Source: ECT2AJA-044 sp965262845 (GTDB lineage Bacteria > Bacteroidota > Bacteroidia > Flavobacteriales > ECT2AJA-044). From it: a stretch of 64,000 nucleotides of DNA. Shown here piece by piece: positions 8,974-17,526 of this stretch. Below the pieces are notes generated by a model. The model did no database searches. It was given only the letters and a program-made list of their open reading frames with translations, and was not told where the DNA came from. Both the position numbers and the translations under genes were made by a program. How positions within the stretch are numbered: position 1 is the stretch's first letter; each line of letters starts with the position of its first letter. The DNA is taken from the NCBI GenBank assembly GCA_965262845.1, contig CBDHFX010000002.1:558001-622000 (forward strand), in the 5' to 3' direction.

Positions 8974-9423
8974 TTACTCTTCTTCGTTCCCTGTGGTTGA
9001 TATTGAGGCGTTGTCTTCCGCCCCGGCATCTGCATCATCTTCCGTTTCGAAGAGTCCTTTTTCCTCAAGCAGGTTGTACCACTGGATCACCTTCCTGATA
9101 TCGGAGGCATATACCCGATCCACATCGTAATCCGGCAACACCTCTCCGAAATACGCCTTTAGCCTGGCGTCATTGTCCTTGTGTTTCACCGGTGCGGGGC
9201 CGCCCTCCCGCTCCCTGATCAAGGCAAAAACTTCGTGCAGCGGCTTTTCCCCATTGACGATGAATATGGCCATTTTGCTCAACGTCGAGATGTTCTGCGC
9301 CTGGCTTACCGGGATGCGCCTTCCATTGAGCAGCGATTCCACGATGATCCCGTTTCGACTTTTGGCCACCAACTGATACAATCCCGGTTTTCCGGCGATC
9401 GACAAGATCTTTTCCAGATTCAT
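8974..9423 (-). CDS. DUF5606 family protein
   Basis: 149 residues. The opening MNLEKILSIAGKPGLYQL and the ESLLNGRRIPVSQAQNISTLSKMAIF segment are the hallmark of DUF5606, found in Bacteroidota next to def and the peptidase as here. The C-terminal 30 residues are acidic and low-complexity. Function is unknown; the conserved position beside deformylase suggests a housekeeping role. Confidence 0.88.
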   Translation of the reverse strand: MNLEKILSIAGKPGLYQLVAKSRNGIIVESLLNGRRIPVSQAQNISTLSKMAIFIVNGEKPLHEVFALIREREGGPAPVKHKDNDARLKAYFGEVLPDYDVDRVYASDIRKVIQWYNLLEEKGLFETEDDADAGAEDNASISTTGNEEE

Positions 9424-9953
9424 TTGTGCTCTGTTTCCTCCTTTTGATCTTCTTCCCAGCTCTTCACCAAATCCTCCAGCGACTGGTCCATTATCGTCAG
9501 TATGTTCCTGATATCCTGGGCCCGTTCGCCTTCCGGATACGCCTGCAAATATTCCCTGTACGACTTCCGGGCATACTCGGGCTGGCCAACCTGGTTTTCA
9601 AAGATGAAGGCCTGATAAAACAAGGCCTCCGGGGCCAGATCGTGTTTCGGATACGCCCCTTTCATACGGTTGAACAGTTGGATCGACATCCAGTATTCCC
9701 CGATTCCCGAGGCCACTTCCGCCGCTTTGAAGAGATACTCCCCGGACCGTGCCGTATCGCTCAGGTTACTATCGGCATAGGCCAGGTACAGGTCGATCAT
9801 TTTCCTGCCTGCGGCAGGATCCACCACGCCGGTAGTATCTCCAAACAGGATTGCTTCCTGAGCTTCGATCCTGCGGATCGTATCGGGCTTTTGCGACTGA
9901 CAGGCAAAAAAGACGGACAGGATCGGGAACAGGAAATATTTTAGCCTGGTCAT
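9420..9953 (-). CDS. TPR-like lipoprotein
   Basis: 177 residues with a lipoprotein signal (hydrophobic stretch, lipobox ending SVFFAC with Cys 18). The body is helical with tetratricopeptide-like units (IGEYWMSIQLFNRMKGAYPKHDLAPEALFYQAFIFE and a second ARKSYREYLQAYPEGERAQDI), reminiscent of BamD or YbgF type proteins. Likely anchored in the inner leaflet of the outer membrane. It overlaps the DUF5606 start and the def stop by 4 bp each. Partner unknown. Confidence 0.8.
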   Translation of the reverse strand: MTRLKYFLFPILSVFFACQSQKPDTIRRIEAQEAILFGDTTGVVDPAAGRKMIDLYLAYADSNLSDTARSGEYLFKAAEVASGIGEYWMSIQLFNRMKGAYPKHDLAPEALFYQAFIFENQVGQPEYARKSYREYLQAYPEGERAQDIRNILTIMDQSLEDLVKSWEEDQKEETEHK

Positions 9954-10525
9954 TGGATCACGGTTCCTTTTGGGGTGAAAATGCGCACTTTGTAATTGGT
10001 CTGGATCCTTCCCCTGGCAATATCAGTCATTTTGCCTCTGAGCATACGACGTCGGACCGGGCTCACGCGATCGGTAAATACAACGCCGTACACGTGATCG
10101 TATTCGTGCTGAATAATTCGTGCGGCCAGACCCACATACTCTTCTTCACACTCTTTGAAATTCCCGTCCTGATAGCGGATGTGGATCTTTTTCTGCCGAT
10201 CGATATCGATCCGAAGATCCGGAAAGCTCAGGCACCCTTCGTTGAAGGTCCACTCCTCTCCTTCTTCGTTGAGAATGACCGGATTGATAAACACTTTTTT
10301 GAAATGCTTCAGTGATGGATCGTCTTCTGCAAACGGGGAGGCGTCCACAACGAACAACTTCACGGACTGGCCTACCTGTGGGGCAGCAAGACCAACCCCA
10401 TGGGCATGGTACATGGTTTCGAACATGTTTTCGATCAGATCCGACAGTCCCGGATGATCGGGCTCCAGTTTCTTTCCCTCCTGTTGCAAAACAGGATCTC
10501 CGTAAGCTACGATCGGTAGGATCAT
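9950..10525 (-). CDS. def: Peptide deformylase
   Basis: Removes the formyl group from nascent proteins. All three catalytic motifs are present: GLAAPQ at residues 45-50, EGCLS at 96-100 (metal-binding Cys) and HEYDH at 140-144 (two metal His and catalytic Glu). 191 residues is normal for Bacteroidota. It overlaps ruvX by 4 bp and is the second gene of the operon. Confidence 0.97.
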   Translation of the reverse strand: MILPIVAYGDPVLQQEGKKLEPDHPGLSDLIENMFETMYHAHGVGLAAPQVGQSVKLFVVDASPFAEDDPSLKHFKKVFINPVILNEEGEEWTFNEGCLSFPDLRIDIDRQKKIHIRYQDGNFKECEEEYVGLAARIIQHEYDHVYGVVFTDRVSPVRRRMLRGKMTDIARGRIQTNYKVRIFTPKGTVIQ

Positions 10526-10944
10526 CGGCGTACTCCTTGCTGATCAAGCCACGATTGCAGGATCAGTACGGCACTGATCTCATCTACGGTGGCCTTGTTC
10601 CTGCGGTCTTCCTTTTTCATGCCCATTTCGAGCATCGCCTTTGATGCCATCACAGACGTGAATCGCTCATCAACCCGAGCGATCTCCACCCCGGGATACC
10701 TCTTGCGCAATGACCGCTCGAACTGATTGACCAGCGGCATGCTCTCAGCATCACTTTTGTCGCGATCGTGGGGATCGCCCAGCACGAAAACCCCGACCGG
10801 CTCACGCCTGAGATACTTTTCCACAAAGAAAAACACCTCGTTTGGTGCAACAGTAGTTAAACCCGATGCGATGAGTTGCAGTTCGTCCGTTTCAGCAATC
10901 CCGATCCGTTTTTTCCCTACATCAAACGCTAACGCTCTCGGCAT
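10522..10944 (-). CDS. ruvX: Putative pre-16S rRNA nuclease (YqgF/RuvX)
   Basis: RNase H-fold protein of the YqgF/RuvX family, implicated in 16S rRNA 5'-end maturation. From the ATG at 10944 it has 140 residues: ALAFDVGKKRIGIAETD (first acidic residue), LGDPHDRDKSDAE, VDERFTS and DEISAVLIL. The longer open frame adds 28 unrelated residues upstream. The start is fixed by a TACTTTTG box exactly 5 nt before this ATG. First gene of a six-gene operon. Confidence 0.93.
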   Translation of the reverse strand: MPRALAFDVGKKRIGIAETDELQLIASGLTTVAPNEVFFFVEKYLRREPVGVFVLGDPHDRDKSDAESMPLVNQFERSLRKRYPGVEIARVDERFTSVMASKAMLEMGMKKEDRRNKATVDEISAVLILQSWLDQQGVRR

Positions 10945-10949
10945 GAGGG

Positions 10950-10957
10950 CAAAAGTA
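10950..10957 (-). promoter_or_regulatory. -7 box of the ruvX operon, leaderless arrangement
   Basis: TACTTTTG on the minus strand, followed by CCCTC and the ruvX ATG. With transcription starting a few bases after the box, the mRNA would begin at or next to the start codon. Confidence 0.65.
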
Positions 10958-11006
10958 ATCATTCGGGAAATACCGATCGGGCAGGCACCTGGATGCAGGC
11001 AGGCCT

Positions 11007-11023
11007 CATCGCGCCGCAGGCGC
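11007..11023 (+). repeat. Short hairpin repeat (ATCGCGCC-GCA-GGCGC)
   Basis: Intergenic member of the dispersed hairpin family, between the divergent ruvX and dapD promoters. Five-pair stem with a three-base loop. Confidence 0.6.
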
Positions 11024-11035
11024 AACAACTTTGTC

Positions 11036-11043
11036 TATCTTTG
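11036..11043 (+). promoter_or_regulatory. -7 box of dapD, leaderless arrangement
   Basis: TATCTTTG followed by GCGCT and the ATG at 11049. Same spacing as ruvX, the K+ channel gene, xseA and pyrD. Confidence 0.65.
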
Positions 11044-11048
11044 GCGCT

Positions 11049-11864
11049 ATGGAGGAACTGAGGCGAAAGATCGGGGAGGCGTGGGACCATCGGGCATTGC
11101 TTAAAGAGCGTGAATACATAAATGCCGTAGAGGAAGTGGTGCACTTGATCAACGCCGGAATACTGCGCTGTGCAGAACCGGCAACCGATGGCTGGCAGGT
11201 GAACGAATGGGTGAAGAAGGGCGTGGTGCTGTACTTCCCGATCCGTAATATGGAAAAGCTGGAGGTCGGTATTTTTGAATATCACGACAAGATCCCACTA
11301 AAAAAAAACTATAATGAATTGGGTGTACGCGTAGTCCCTCACGCAATTGCCCGGCATGGTGCCTATGTGGCCCCGGGGGTTATTCTGATGCCTTCCTATG
11401 TCAATATCGGTGCTTACGTGGATACCGGGACCATGGTCGATACCTGGTCAACGGTCGGATCCTGCGCGCAGATAGGAAAAAACGTGCACCTCAGCGGGGG
11501 GGTCGGGATCGGCGGGGTTTTGGAGCCACTCCAGGCCGCTCCGGTGATCATTGAAGATAACTGCTTCCTCGGATCGCGCTGCATTGTAGTTGAGGGGGTT
11601 CATGTGGAAGCTGAAGCCGTCCTGGGTGCTAACGTGGTGCTGACATCCAGCACAAGGATCATAGATGTATCTGGCGACGAACCGGTTGAACTACGCGGAC
11701 GGATCCCCAAAAGATCCGTAGTGATCCCAGGCAGTATGCCCAGAGAATTTGCCGCCGGCACCTTCAACGTTCCCTGCGCCCTGATCATCGGCAAGCGCAA
11801 GGCAAGCACCGACAAAAAAACAAGCCTCAACCAGGTACTCCGCGACTATACTGTAGCTGTTTAA
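11049..11864 (+). CDS. dapD: Tetrahydrodipicolinate N-succinyltransferase
   Basis: Lysine/diaminopimelate pathway enzyme that succinylates tetrahydrodipicolinate with succinyl-CoA. 271 residues from the ATG at 11049, matching the usual 270-275. The C-terminal two thirds are a left-handed beta-helix with hexapeptide repeats (VIMPSYVNIGAYVDTGTMVD, IGGVLEPLQA, FLGSRCIVVEGV). An upstream in-frame TTG would add six residues overlapping the promoter box and is unlikely. The stop overlaps the next gene's ATG by one base. Confidence 0.96.
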   Translation: MEELRRKIGEAWDHRALLKEREYINAVEEVVHLINAGILRCAEPATDGWQVNEWVKKGVVLYFPIRNMEKLEVGIFEYHDKIPLKKNYNELGVRVVPHAIARHGAYVAPGVILMPSYVNIGAYVDTGTMVDTWSTVGSCAQIGKNVHLSGGVGIGGVLEPLQAAPVIIEDNCFLGSRCIVVEGVHVEAEAVLGANVVLTSSTRIIDVSGDEPVELRGRIPKRSVVIPGSMPREFAAGTFNVPCALIIGKRKASTDKKTSLNQVLRDYTVAV

Positions 11865-12973
11865 TGAAAATCGGATTCGACGGAAAACGCGCCGAACACA
11901 ATCACTCCGGACTAGGAAACTACAGCCGCAACGTGATCCGTGGCCTCTGCACCATAGCACCGGAAAACGAATATCTGCTGTACTCCCCGAAAAAGGGCCA
12001 TGCCTTTGATCTTACGCACGATCGGCTCACGCGCCGGTATCCGACCACCTGGAAAGACCGCCTCGTTCCTGCACTCTGGCGCCGTAAGGGCATCACTGAC
12101 GACCTGAGGAATGATGGTATTGACCTCTTCCACGGGCTGTCGAACGAATTACCCTCCGGGATTTCCACCTACGGTGGGACAAGTATCGTGACGGTACACG
12201 ATCTGATCTTTGAGCGGTATCCGGAATACTACAGGCGCATTGATCAGATGATCTACCGGAGCAAGACCAGGGAGGCCTGTGAGGTAGCCGACAAAATTGT
12301 AGCGATTAGCCGGCAAACAAAGCAGGACCTGATCAATTTTTATGAAGTGCCTGCCGAAAAGATCGAAGTCGTATACCAAACCTGTCACCCCGCCTTTCAA
12401 AAAAAGATCAGACCGGAAATTGTGGAGCGGATCCGCATGGGCTATCAGCTTCCAAAAGATTTCATATTGCAGGTCGGCACTCTTGAACCGCGCAAAAATG
12501 TACTCGGTAGCTTAAATGCAATAGCTGAGGTCAAAGACGCGCATTTAGTCCTGGTCGGACGCACAACCGATCATCAGAAGGAAATCAGCAGGTGTATTGC
12601 GCAATTAGGGCTCCAGGACCGGGTGCATATTCCAAAAAACGTTCCAATAGCCTTTTTACCAGCCCTGTACCGGGCAGCAGTTGTTACTCTTTACCCTGGT
12701 TTTTTCGAGGGTTTTGGTATACCGATCATCGAATCACTCTTTCAGGGTACGCCGGTCATAACCCACCGTGAGGGTTGCTTCAGGGAAGCAGCCGGACCAT
12801 TTGGCCACTATGTCGACGTTCACGACCCCGGGGCAATTGCCGAAGCCATAAGGAACACATCGCGCCGTGAGGCGCCTGTGAAAGGGCTTTCGCAACACTT
12901 AAGGCAATTTACCCCGGAAGCTACGAGCCGGGCTCTGATGGCAGTGTACAATGAGGTGATGAAAAATCGTTAA
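11864..12973 (+). CDS. Glycosyltransferase family 4 (GT-B fold)
   Basis: 369 residues. It begins with a GKRAEHNHSGLGNYSRN glycine-rich loop, and the C-terminal domain has FILQVGTLEPRKN, LVLVGR and the nucleotide-sugar site PGFFEGFGIPIIESLFQGTPVI with the E-x7-E pattern. Resembles mannosyltransferase-B-like GT4 enzymes of O-antigen or LPS synthesis; donor and acceptor cannot be told. Translationally coupled to dapD by the TAATG overlap, which probably reflects compact packing, not a shared pathway. A hairpin repeat lies inside the 3' coding part (12859-12875). Confidence 0.9.
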   Translation: MKIGFDGKRAEHNHSGLGNYSRNVIRGLCTIAPENEYLLYSPKKGHAFDLTHDRLTRRYPTTWKDRLVPALWRRKGITDDLRNDGIDLFHGLSNELPSGISTYGGTSIVTVHDLIFERYPEYYRRIDQMIYRSKTREACEVADKIVAISRQTKQDLINFYEVPAEKIEVVYQTCHPAFQKKIRPEIVERIRMGYQLPKDFILQVGTLEPRKNVLGSLNAIAEVKDAHLVLVGRTTDHQKEISRCIAQLGLQDRVHIPKNVPIAFLPALYRAAVVTLYPGFFEGFGIPIIESLFQGTPVITHREGCFREAAGPFGHYVDVHDPGAIAEAIRNTSRREAPVKGLSQHLRQFTPEATSRALMAVYNEVMKNR

Positions 12974-12982
12974 CTTTCGCAC

Positions 12983-13738
12983 ATGCAAAAAATTACGGCC
13001 ATCATTCCCTGTTTCAACGAGGAGCAAACCCTGGAGGCGGCCATTGGATCAGTGAAATTCGCCGATGAGCTGCTGGTGGTTGATTCATTCAGTACCGATG
13101 CAAGTTTGGATATTGCACGGAGGCACGGCGCGCGGATCATTCAGCGAACCTACGAAAACAGCGCCTCGCAGAAGAACTGGGCCATGATGCAAGCCGGCTA
13201 CGAGTGGATCGTACTCCTTGATGCCGATGAAGTGATTCCCGCCTCCCTGCGGGAGGAAATACAGGCGACCGTGGCTTCGGAGCCGAAGGAAGTGGCATTT
13301 TGGATCCCCCGGCAAAACAAATTCATGGGCCGCTGGATCCGGTATTCCGGATGGCAGGGAGACCGGGTTATTCGCCTGTTTCGGAAAAGTAAGTGCAGTT
13401 ATGAGAACAAGCTCGTGCACGCAGAAGTGATCGCGCATGGTCCTGTGGGGCAGCTGAAGAACAGAATACTGCACCACACCTACCGCGGAATGGACGCATA
13501 CGTTCGCAAACTGAACCGGTATGCCGATTGGCAGGCGCGCGATTATCATCCAAAAACCGGCAGGATCGGCTTTTATCACCTCTGGCTGAAACCGGGTTTC
13601 CGGTTCTTCAAGCACTACTGGCTCAAAGGCGGTTTCCGGGACAGGATCCCCGGGCTCGCGATCTCCTACCTGCAGGCTTATGCCGTGCGCATGCGCTACC
13701 TCAGGATGTGGGACTTGCGGCGCACCGGAAAACTGTAG
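12983..13738 (+). CDS. Glycosyltransferase family 2, WaaE/KdtX-like
   Basis: 251 residues. The GT-A start MQKITAIIPCFNEEQTLEAAI leads to VDSFSTD and the catalytic DXD-type ILLDADE (VLLDADEVIP). This arrangement and the C-terminal HHTYRGMDAYVRKLNRYADW part match the WaaE/KdtX group that glucosylates the LPS inner core. An imperfect box (TAACTTTC) ends 4 bp before the ATG. Follows the GT4 gene by 9 bp, so the two probably act in the same envelope-sugar pathway. Confidence 0.9.
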   Translation: MQKITAIIPCFNEEQTLEAAIGSVKFADELLVVDSFSTDASLDIARRHGARIIQRTYENSASQKNWAMMQAGYEWIVLLDADEVIPASLREEIQATVASEPKEVAFWIPRQNKFMGRWIRYSGWQGDRVIRLFRKSKCSYENKLVHAEVIAHGPVGQLKNRILHHTYRGMDAYVRKLNRYADWQARDYHPKTGRIGFYHLWLKPGFRFFKHYWLKGGFRDRIPGLAISYLQAYAVRMRYLRMWDLRRTGKL

Positions 13739-13744
13739 CTTTTA

Positions 13745-13752
13745 TACCTTTG
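13745..13752 (+). promoter_or_regulatory. -7 box of the tRNA nucleotidyltransferase gene
   Basis: TACCTTTG, 21 nt before the ATG at 13774. Confidence 0.6.
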
Positions 13753-13773
13753 ATACCAGCTAAATTGTCTCGA

Positions 13774-15195
13774 ATGAGATCATTCCTGGAACCCGGGATC
13801 TTCAACTACATCCATCGCGCCGCTGAGGAGCAAAATGTCGAAACCTATGTGATCGGCGGCTATGTGCGCGATTGTTTTTTACAGCAAAAACGGCCGAAAG
13901 ACGTGGACATCGTAGCAGTTGGCAGCGGAATTGAATTGGCACAGGCGGTAGCCAGACTGTTGCCGCACAAACCCAGGGTACAGGTATTCAAAAATTTTGG
14001 TACGTCAATGTTGTACTACGACGAATGGGAGGTTGAGTTCGTAGGTGCCCGGAAAGAGAGTTACCGGACCGATTCGCGCAAGCCGGTCGTTGAGAACGGA
14101 ACATTGGAGGATGACCAGAAACGACGCGACTTCACCATCAATACCCTGGCGCTCGGACTGAATTCGGTAAATTACGGCGAGTTGCTTGATCCCTTTGGCG
14201 GCATTAGCGACCTAAACGCCGGCATCATTCGCACACCGCTTGATCCGGACCGTACCTATAGCGACGATCCCCTGCGGATGATGAGGGGCATTCGGTTTGC
14301 AACCCAGCTGGGATTCGGGATCGAAAAAGAGAGCTATGAGGCTATCAGGCGGAATGCCCGGAGGATCCATATCGTCTCGCAGGAGCGAACCACTGAGGAG
14401 CTTAATAGAATAATGATGGCAAAACGACCTTCGGTCGGATGGAAACTGCTGGAAGAGACGGGGCTGTTGAAGGAGTTTTTTCCAGACCTCCTGAGCCTGA
14501 AAGGCGTGGAGGATATTGACGGACAAACGCATAAGGACAATTTTTATCATACGCTGCAGGTGACCGACAACCTGGCCGCGACTTCGGATAACCTTTGGTT
14601 ACGCTGGGCAGCTCTGCTGCACGACATCGGTAAACCGGTAGTGAAGCAGTTCAATAAAAAAGCCGGGTGGACTTTTCATTCCCATGAGTTCGTGGGATCC
14701 AGGATGGTCCCCGGAATATTTCGGAAATTGAAGCTTCCCATGAATGAAAAAATGAAATACGTACAGAAACTCGTGAAAATGAGTAGCCGTCCAACAGCCC
14801 TGTCCGGCAAGGATGTGACGGACTCTGCCGTACGTCGGTTGCTCTTTGATGCCGGTGAGGATGTGGAGGATCTGATGCTTTTATGTGAGGCGGATATGAC
14901 AACACAGTACGAATGGAAGCGGAAGAAGTACCTTCGGAATTATCAGGTCGTGCGGCAAAAGCTTAAAGAGGTTGAAGAACGCGATCGCATCATTAATTTT
15001 GAACCGCCCATCAGCGGAGAAGATATTATGACCACATTTGACATTCCGCCCGGACGTATCGTAGGGTATATTAAGAAGGCTGTCAAGGAAGCTATTCTGG
15101 AAGGAACCATCAGGAACAACCGTGAAGAAGCCTGGAACATGATGTTGGAATTTGCCGCCGAACAGGGGCTTACCCCTAAACCAGAAAAAAAATGA
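13774..15195 (+). CDS. cca: tRNA nucleotidyltransferase / poly(A) polymerase family, HD domain
   Basis: Adds CCA to tRNA 3' ends. This is needed here, since the tRNA genes in the window do not encode CCA. 473 residues from the ATG at 13774; the frame is open further upstream inside the glycosyltransferase gene, and that part is a shadow. N-terminal domain: VIGGYVRDCFL and PKDVDIVAVGSG (metal DxD), RRDFTINTLAL and the DPLRMMRGIRFATQLGF tRNA-binding motif. The C-terminal half has an HD phosphohydrolase centre (WAALLHDIGKP). Overlaps the next gene by 4 bp. Confidence 0.94.
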   Translation: MRSFLEPGIFNYIHRAAEEQNVETYVIGGYVRDCFLQQKRPKDVDIVAVGSGIELAQAVARLLPHKPRVQVFKNFGTSMLYYDEWEVEFVGARKESYRTDSRKPVVENGTLEDDQKRRDFTINTLALGLNSVNYGELLDPFGGISDLNAGIIRTPLDPDRTYSDDPLRMMRGIRFATQLGFGIEKESYEAIRRNARRIHIVSQERTTEELNRIMMAKRPSVGWKLLEETGLLKEFFPDLLSLKGVEDIDGQTHKDNFYHTLQVTDNLAATSDNLWLRWAALLHDIGKPVVKQFNKKAGWTFHSHEFVGSRMVPGIFRKLKLPMNEKMKYVQKLVKMSSRPTALSGKDVTDSAVRRLLFDAGEDVEDLMLLCEADMTTQYEWKRKKYLRNYQVVRQKLKEVEERDRIINFEPPISGEDIMTTFDIPPGRIVGYIKKAVKEAILEGTIRNNREEAWNMMLEFAAEQGLTPKPEKK

Positions 15196-15710
15196 TCTAC
15201 CGGTTTCGCGTAATTTTGGATAGTCGTCAGGATCATGTTTTTAGGGATATTGAGATCCCATATGACGCCAGTTTCGAAGACCTGCATAACTCCATCCAAC
15301 AAGCCTTCGGGTTCGATGGAACTCAAATGGCTTCGTTTTACGAAAGCAACAATGACTGGGAGCAAGGTGAGGAACTACCCTTGTTCGCTATGGATGACGA
15401 TCAGGAAGAGATGTCCGACCTGGCCATCCATCAAAAACTCGGGAAGAAGGGTCAACGCATGCTTTATGTGTACGACTTCATGAGTTTGTGGACATTCTTC
15501 GTAGAAATCATGGATATGGGCGAGCCAAAAAGTGGTACGGACTACCCGCAGCTGGTACTTTCAGTTGGAAACACACCAGAGGAAGCTCCTGATAAAAATT
15601 GGGGAAATATCGTTAAGGAAAATGGATCAGACGGTTTGTACGATGTTTTCGACGACGATGATCCGCCTGACCAACTAGGTTACGACGAGGATGGAGGTGT
15701 TTATTATTAA
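15192..15710 (+). CDS. Plasmid pRiA4b ORF-3-like protein (IS1096 TnpR-like family)
   Basis: 172 residues. It opens IYRFRVILDSRQDHVFRDIEIP and has FEDLHNSIQQAFGFD and YVYDFMSLWTFFVEI, with an acidic C-terminus (DDDDPPDQLGYDEDGG). This fits the pRiA4b ORF-3 fold, which automated pipelines often call a passenger TnpR of IS1096. No transposase is nearby, and the tie to cca (4-bp overlap) points to a resident gene. Function unknown. Confidence 0.85.
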   Translation: MIYRFRVILDSRQDHVFRDIEIPYDASFEDLHNSIQQAFGFDGTQMASFYESNNDWEQGEELPLFAMDDDQEEMSDLAIHQKLGKKGQRMLYVYDFMSLWTFFVEIMDMGEPKSGTDYPQLVLSVGNTPEEAPDKNWGNIVKENGSDGLYDVFDDDDPPDQLGYDEDGGVYY

Positions 15711-15798
15711 AGGGAGAATACTCTTTTTTGCATAGCAATAAAATCCGTTCGTACCCGTTAACAGCCGTTATAGGTAAAACTTACTAAAATCTCTGCTC

Positions 15799-16695
15799 CT
15801 GAGCACGATCCTCCATATTCAGCAGCTTTCAAAATCATACGGAAAGGTGAAGGCCCTGCAACAAATCGATATGATCGTTGAGCGTGGTCAGGTGCACGGT
15901 ATTTTGGGTCCGAACGGATCTGGCAAAACCACAATCCTTGGTATTATCCTGGGAGTACTCAAAGCTGATCAGGGAAGTTTCGACTGGTTCGGTAATCCGG
16001 TGCTGCACCGGAATTTACAGCGGATCGGGGCTATTTTGGAAACGCCGAATTTTTATCCGTATCTAAGTGCGGTGAAGAATCTGGAGATCGCTCGGTTGAT
16101 CAAGGGTGTGGAACGGGATCGGATCGATAGTGTTCTTGATCAGGTAAATTTGGCCGAACGCAAAAACGACAGGTTTTTTACCTACAGTTTGGGGATGAAA
16201 CAGCGACTGGCGATCGCATCTGCGCTATTGAATGAGCCGGAGATCCTGATATTGGACGAACCTACCAATGGGCTGGATCCCCAAGGGATCGCCGAGGTAC
16301 GGGAGCTGATCCTGAAGATCGCCCGGAAGGGCACTACGATTCTGATCGCAAGCCATTTACTGGATGAGATCGAAAAGGTATGTTCACATGTGACCATCCT
16401 GAAACGCGGAAAGCGATTGTTCTCAGGTCCGGTGAACGAAGTGTTTGCCACGGCTGGAATGATCGAGGTAGGTGCCGGAGACCGTAAGGCCCTGGAGCAA
16501 GCCTGTGCTACCTATCCAGGGGTAAGGTCCATCAGCTACAATGCGCGGCAATTGCACCTGAACCTGGAAGAGAAAGTGGATCTTGCGGCCCTGAACAAAT
16601 TCCTTATGGGTCAAGGCATTGTAGTTGATCACCTCGTGTACCGCAGGTCCAGCCTCGAACAACAATTTCTACAGCTTGTAAGCAAGGCACCATGA
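15799..16695 (+). CDS. ABC transporter ATP-binding protein with probable CTG start
   Basis: ATPase of an ABC-2 type exporter. Walker A is GPNGSGKTT, the signature YSLGMKQRLAIASALL, Walker B ILILDEPTNGLD, and the switch His is in IASHLLDE. Family members begin about 16 residues before the first usable canonical codon (GTG 15847) with a strand and the A-loop tyrosine. The upstream in-frame sequence does encode that part (STILHIQQLSKSYGKVKAL) but has no ATG, GTG or TTG back to the stop at 15739. The CTG at 15799, giving (M)STILHIQQ, is the best-fitting start. Alternatives are a sequencing or mutational change of ATG to CTG, or a shortened protein lacking the A-loop. Followed by its permease with a 4-bp overlap. 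Confidence 0.85.
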   Translation: MSTILHIQQLSKSYGKVKALQQIDMIVERGQVHGILGPNGSGKTTILGIILGVLKADQGSFDWFGNPVLHRNLQRIGAILETPNFYPYLSAVKNLEIARLIKGVERDRIDSVLDQVNLAERKNDRFFTYSLGMKQRLAIASALLNEPEILILDEPTNGLDPQGIAEVRELILKIARKGTTILIASHLLDEIEKVCSHVTILKRGKRLFSGPVNEVFATAGMIEVGAGDRKALEQACATYPGVRSISYNARQLHLNLEEKVDLAALNKFLMGQGIVVDHLVYRRSSLEQQFLQLVSKAP

Positions 16696-17504
16696 TCCGA
16701 TTACTCGAGATAGAATGGCTAAAACTCTGCAACAGCCGGGCATTTATTATTATCGGCGGGTTTTATATTGTGTTGATGGCCCTGATAGCCTACGGCATGG
16801 GGTCTTTCGAAGTGGCAACCATCAATGAAGAGGGCATACAGACCACCCTGGATCTGGGAAAGCTCGGGGTTTTCGATTTTCCGTACATCTGGCAAAATAT
16901 CAGCTACATCGCCGGATTCTTTAAATACATTTTGGCTATACTCGTGGTGATCTTCATTTGTAACGAATACAGCTATCGCACTGTTCGGCAAAACATCATT
17001 GACGGTTTATCGCGTCGGGAATTCATCACCTCTAAACTCCTGATGATCCTGGCTTATTCGGTGGTAAGTACCTTCCTGGTCGTGGCGATCACAACCGTTC
17101 TGGGGATCATTTTCTCAAGCAACAGGGCAATGGATGTGATCTTCCTGAAACTGGATTTCGTACTGGCCTATTTTCTGGAAGTCCTGGTTTATTTGGTTAT
17201 GAGCTTCTTCGTGGCCTACCTGATCAAACGAACGGGATTTGTGATCATCACCCTTATTTTGTACACCTTTGTTGTTGAGCCCATTGCCGCATGGCAGATC
17301 GGAGAGCCTATCGGTAAATACCTGCCGGTTCAAAGTATCCGGGAAATGAGTGAAATTCCTTTCAAGCGATATGCAAAGGATTTTGTTGATCTGGACGTCA
17401 TGGAGCATGCCAGTGTTCCGGCTATGTTCCGAACTGTTTTGTACGGATCCGGATTCGCCTGGCTGACTTATTATCTCTTTGGAAAGCGCGATATCCTGAG
17501 TTAG
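16692..17504 (+). CDS. ABC-2 type transporter permease
   Basis: 270 residues with about six hydrophobic segments (near 18-37, 76-100, 114-140, 154-176, 182-200 and 245-265) and the N-terminal RLLEIEWLKLCNSRAFIII amphipathic stretch typical of ABC-2 permeases. It pairs with the preceding ATPase as one exporter. Substrate unknown; gliding-motility, antibiotic-resistance and lipid exporters share this architecture. Confidence 0.85.
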   Translation: MIRLLEIEWLKLCNSRAFIIIGGFYIVLMALIAYGMGSFEVATINEEGIQTTLDLGKLGVFDFPYIWQNISYIAGFFKYILAILVVIFICNEYSYRTVRQNIIDGLSRREFITSKLLMILAYSVVSTFLVVAITTVLGIIFSSNRAMDVIFLKLDFVLAYFLEVLVYLVMSFFVAYLIKRTGFVIITLILYTFVVEPIAAWQIGEPIGKYLPVQSIREMSEIPFKRYAKDFVDLDVMEHASVPAMFRTVLYGSGFAWLTYYLFGKRDILS

Positions 17505-17513
17505 GCGCTTTGC

Positions 17514-17521
17514 TATCTTTG
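17514..17521 (+). promoter_or_regulatory. -7 box of the ion channel gene, leaderless arrangement
   Basis: TATCTTTG, then CCCCT and the ATG at 17527. Confidence 0.65.
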
Positions 17522-17526
17522 CCCCT

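Noticed and set aside
15192..15710. Mobile element suggested by the TnpR-like family name
   Set aside because: The pRiA4b ORF-3 family name is historical. There is no transposase, terminal repeat or composition change around the gene.
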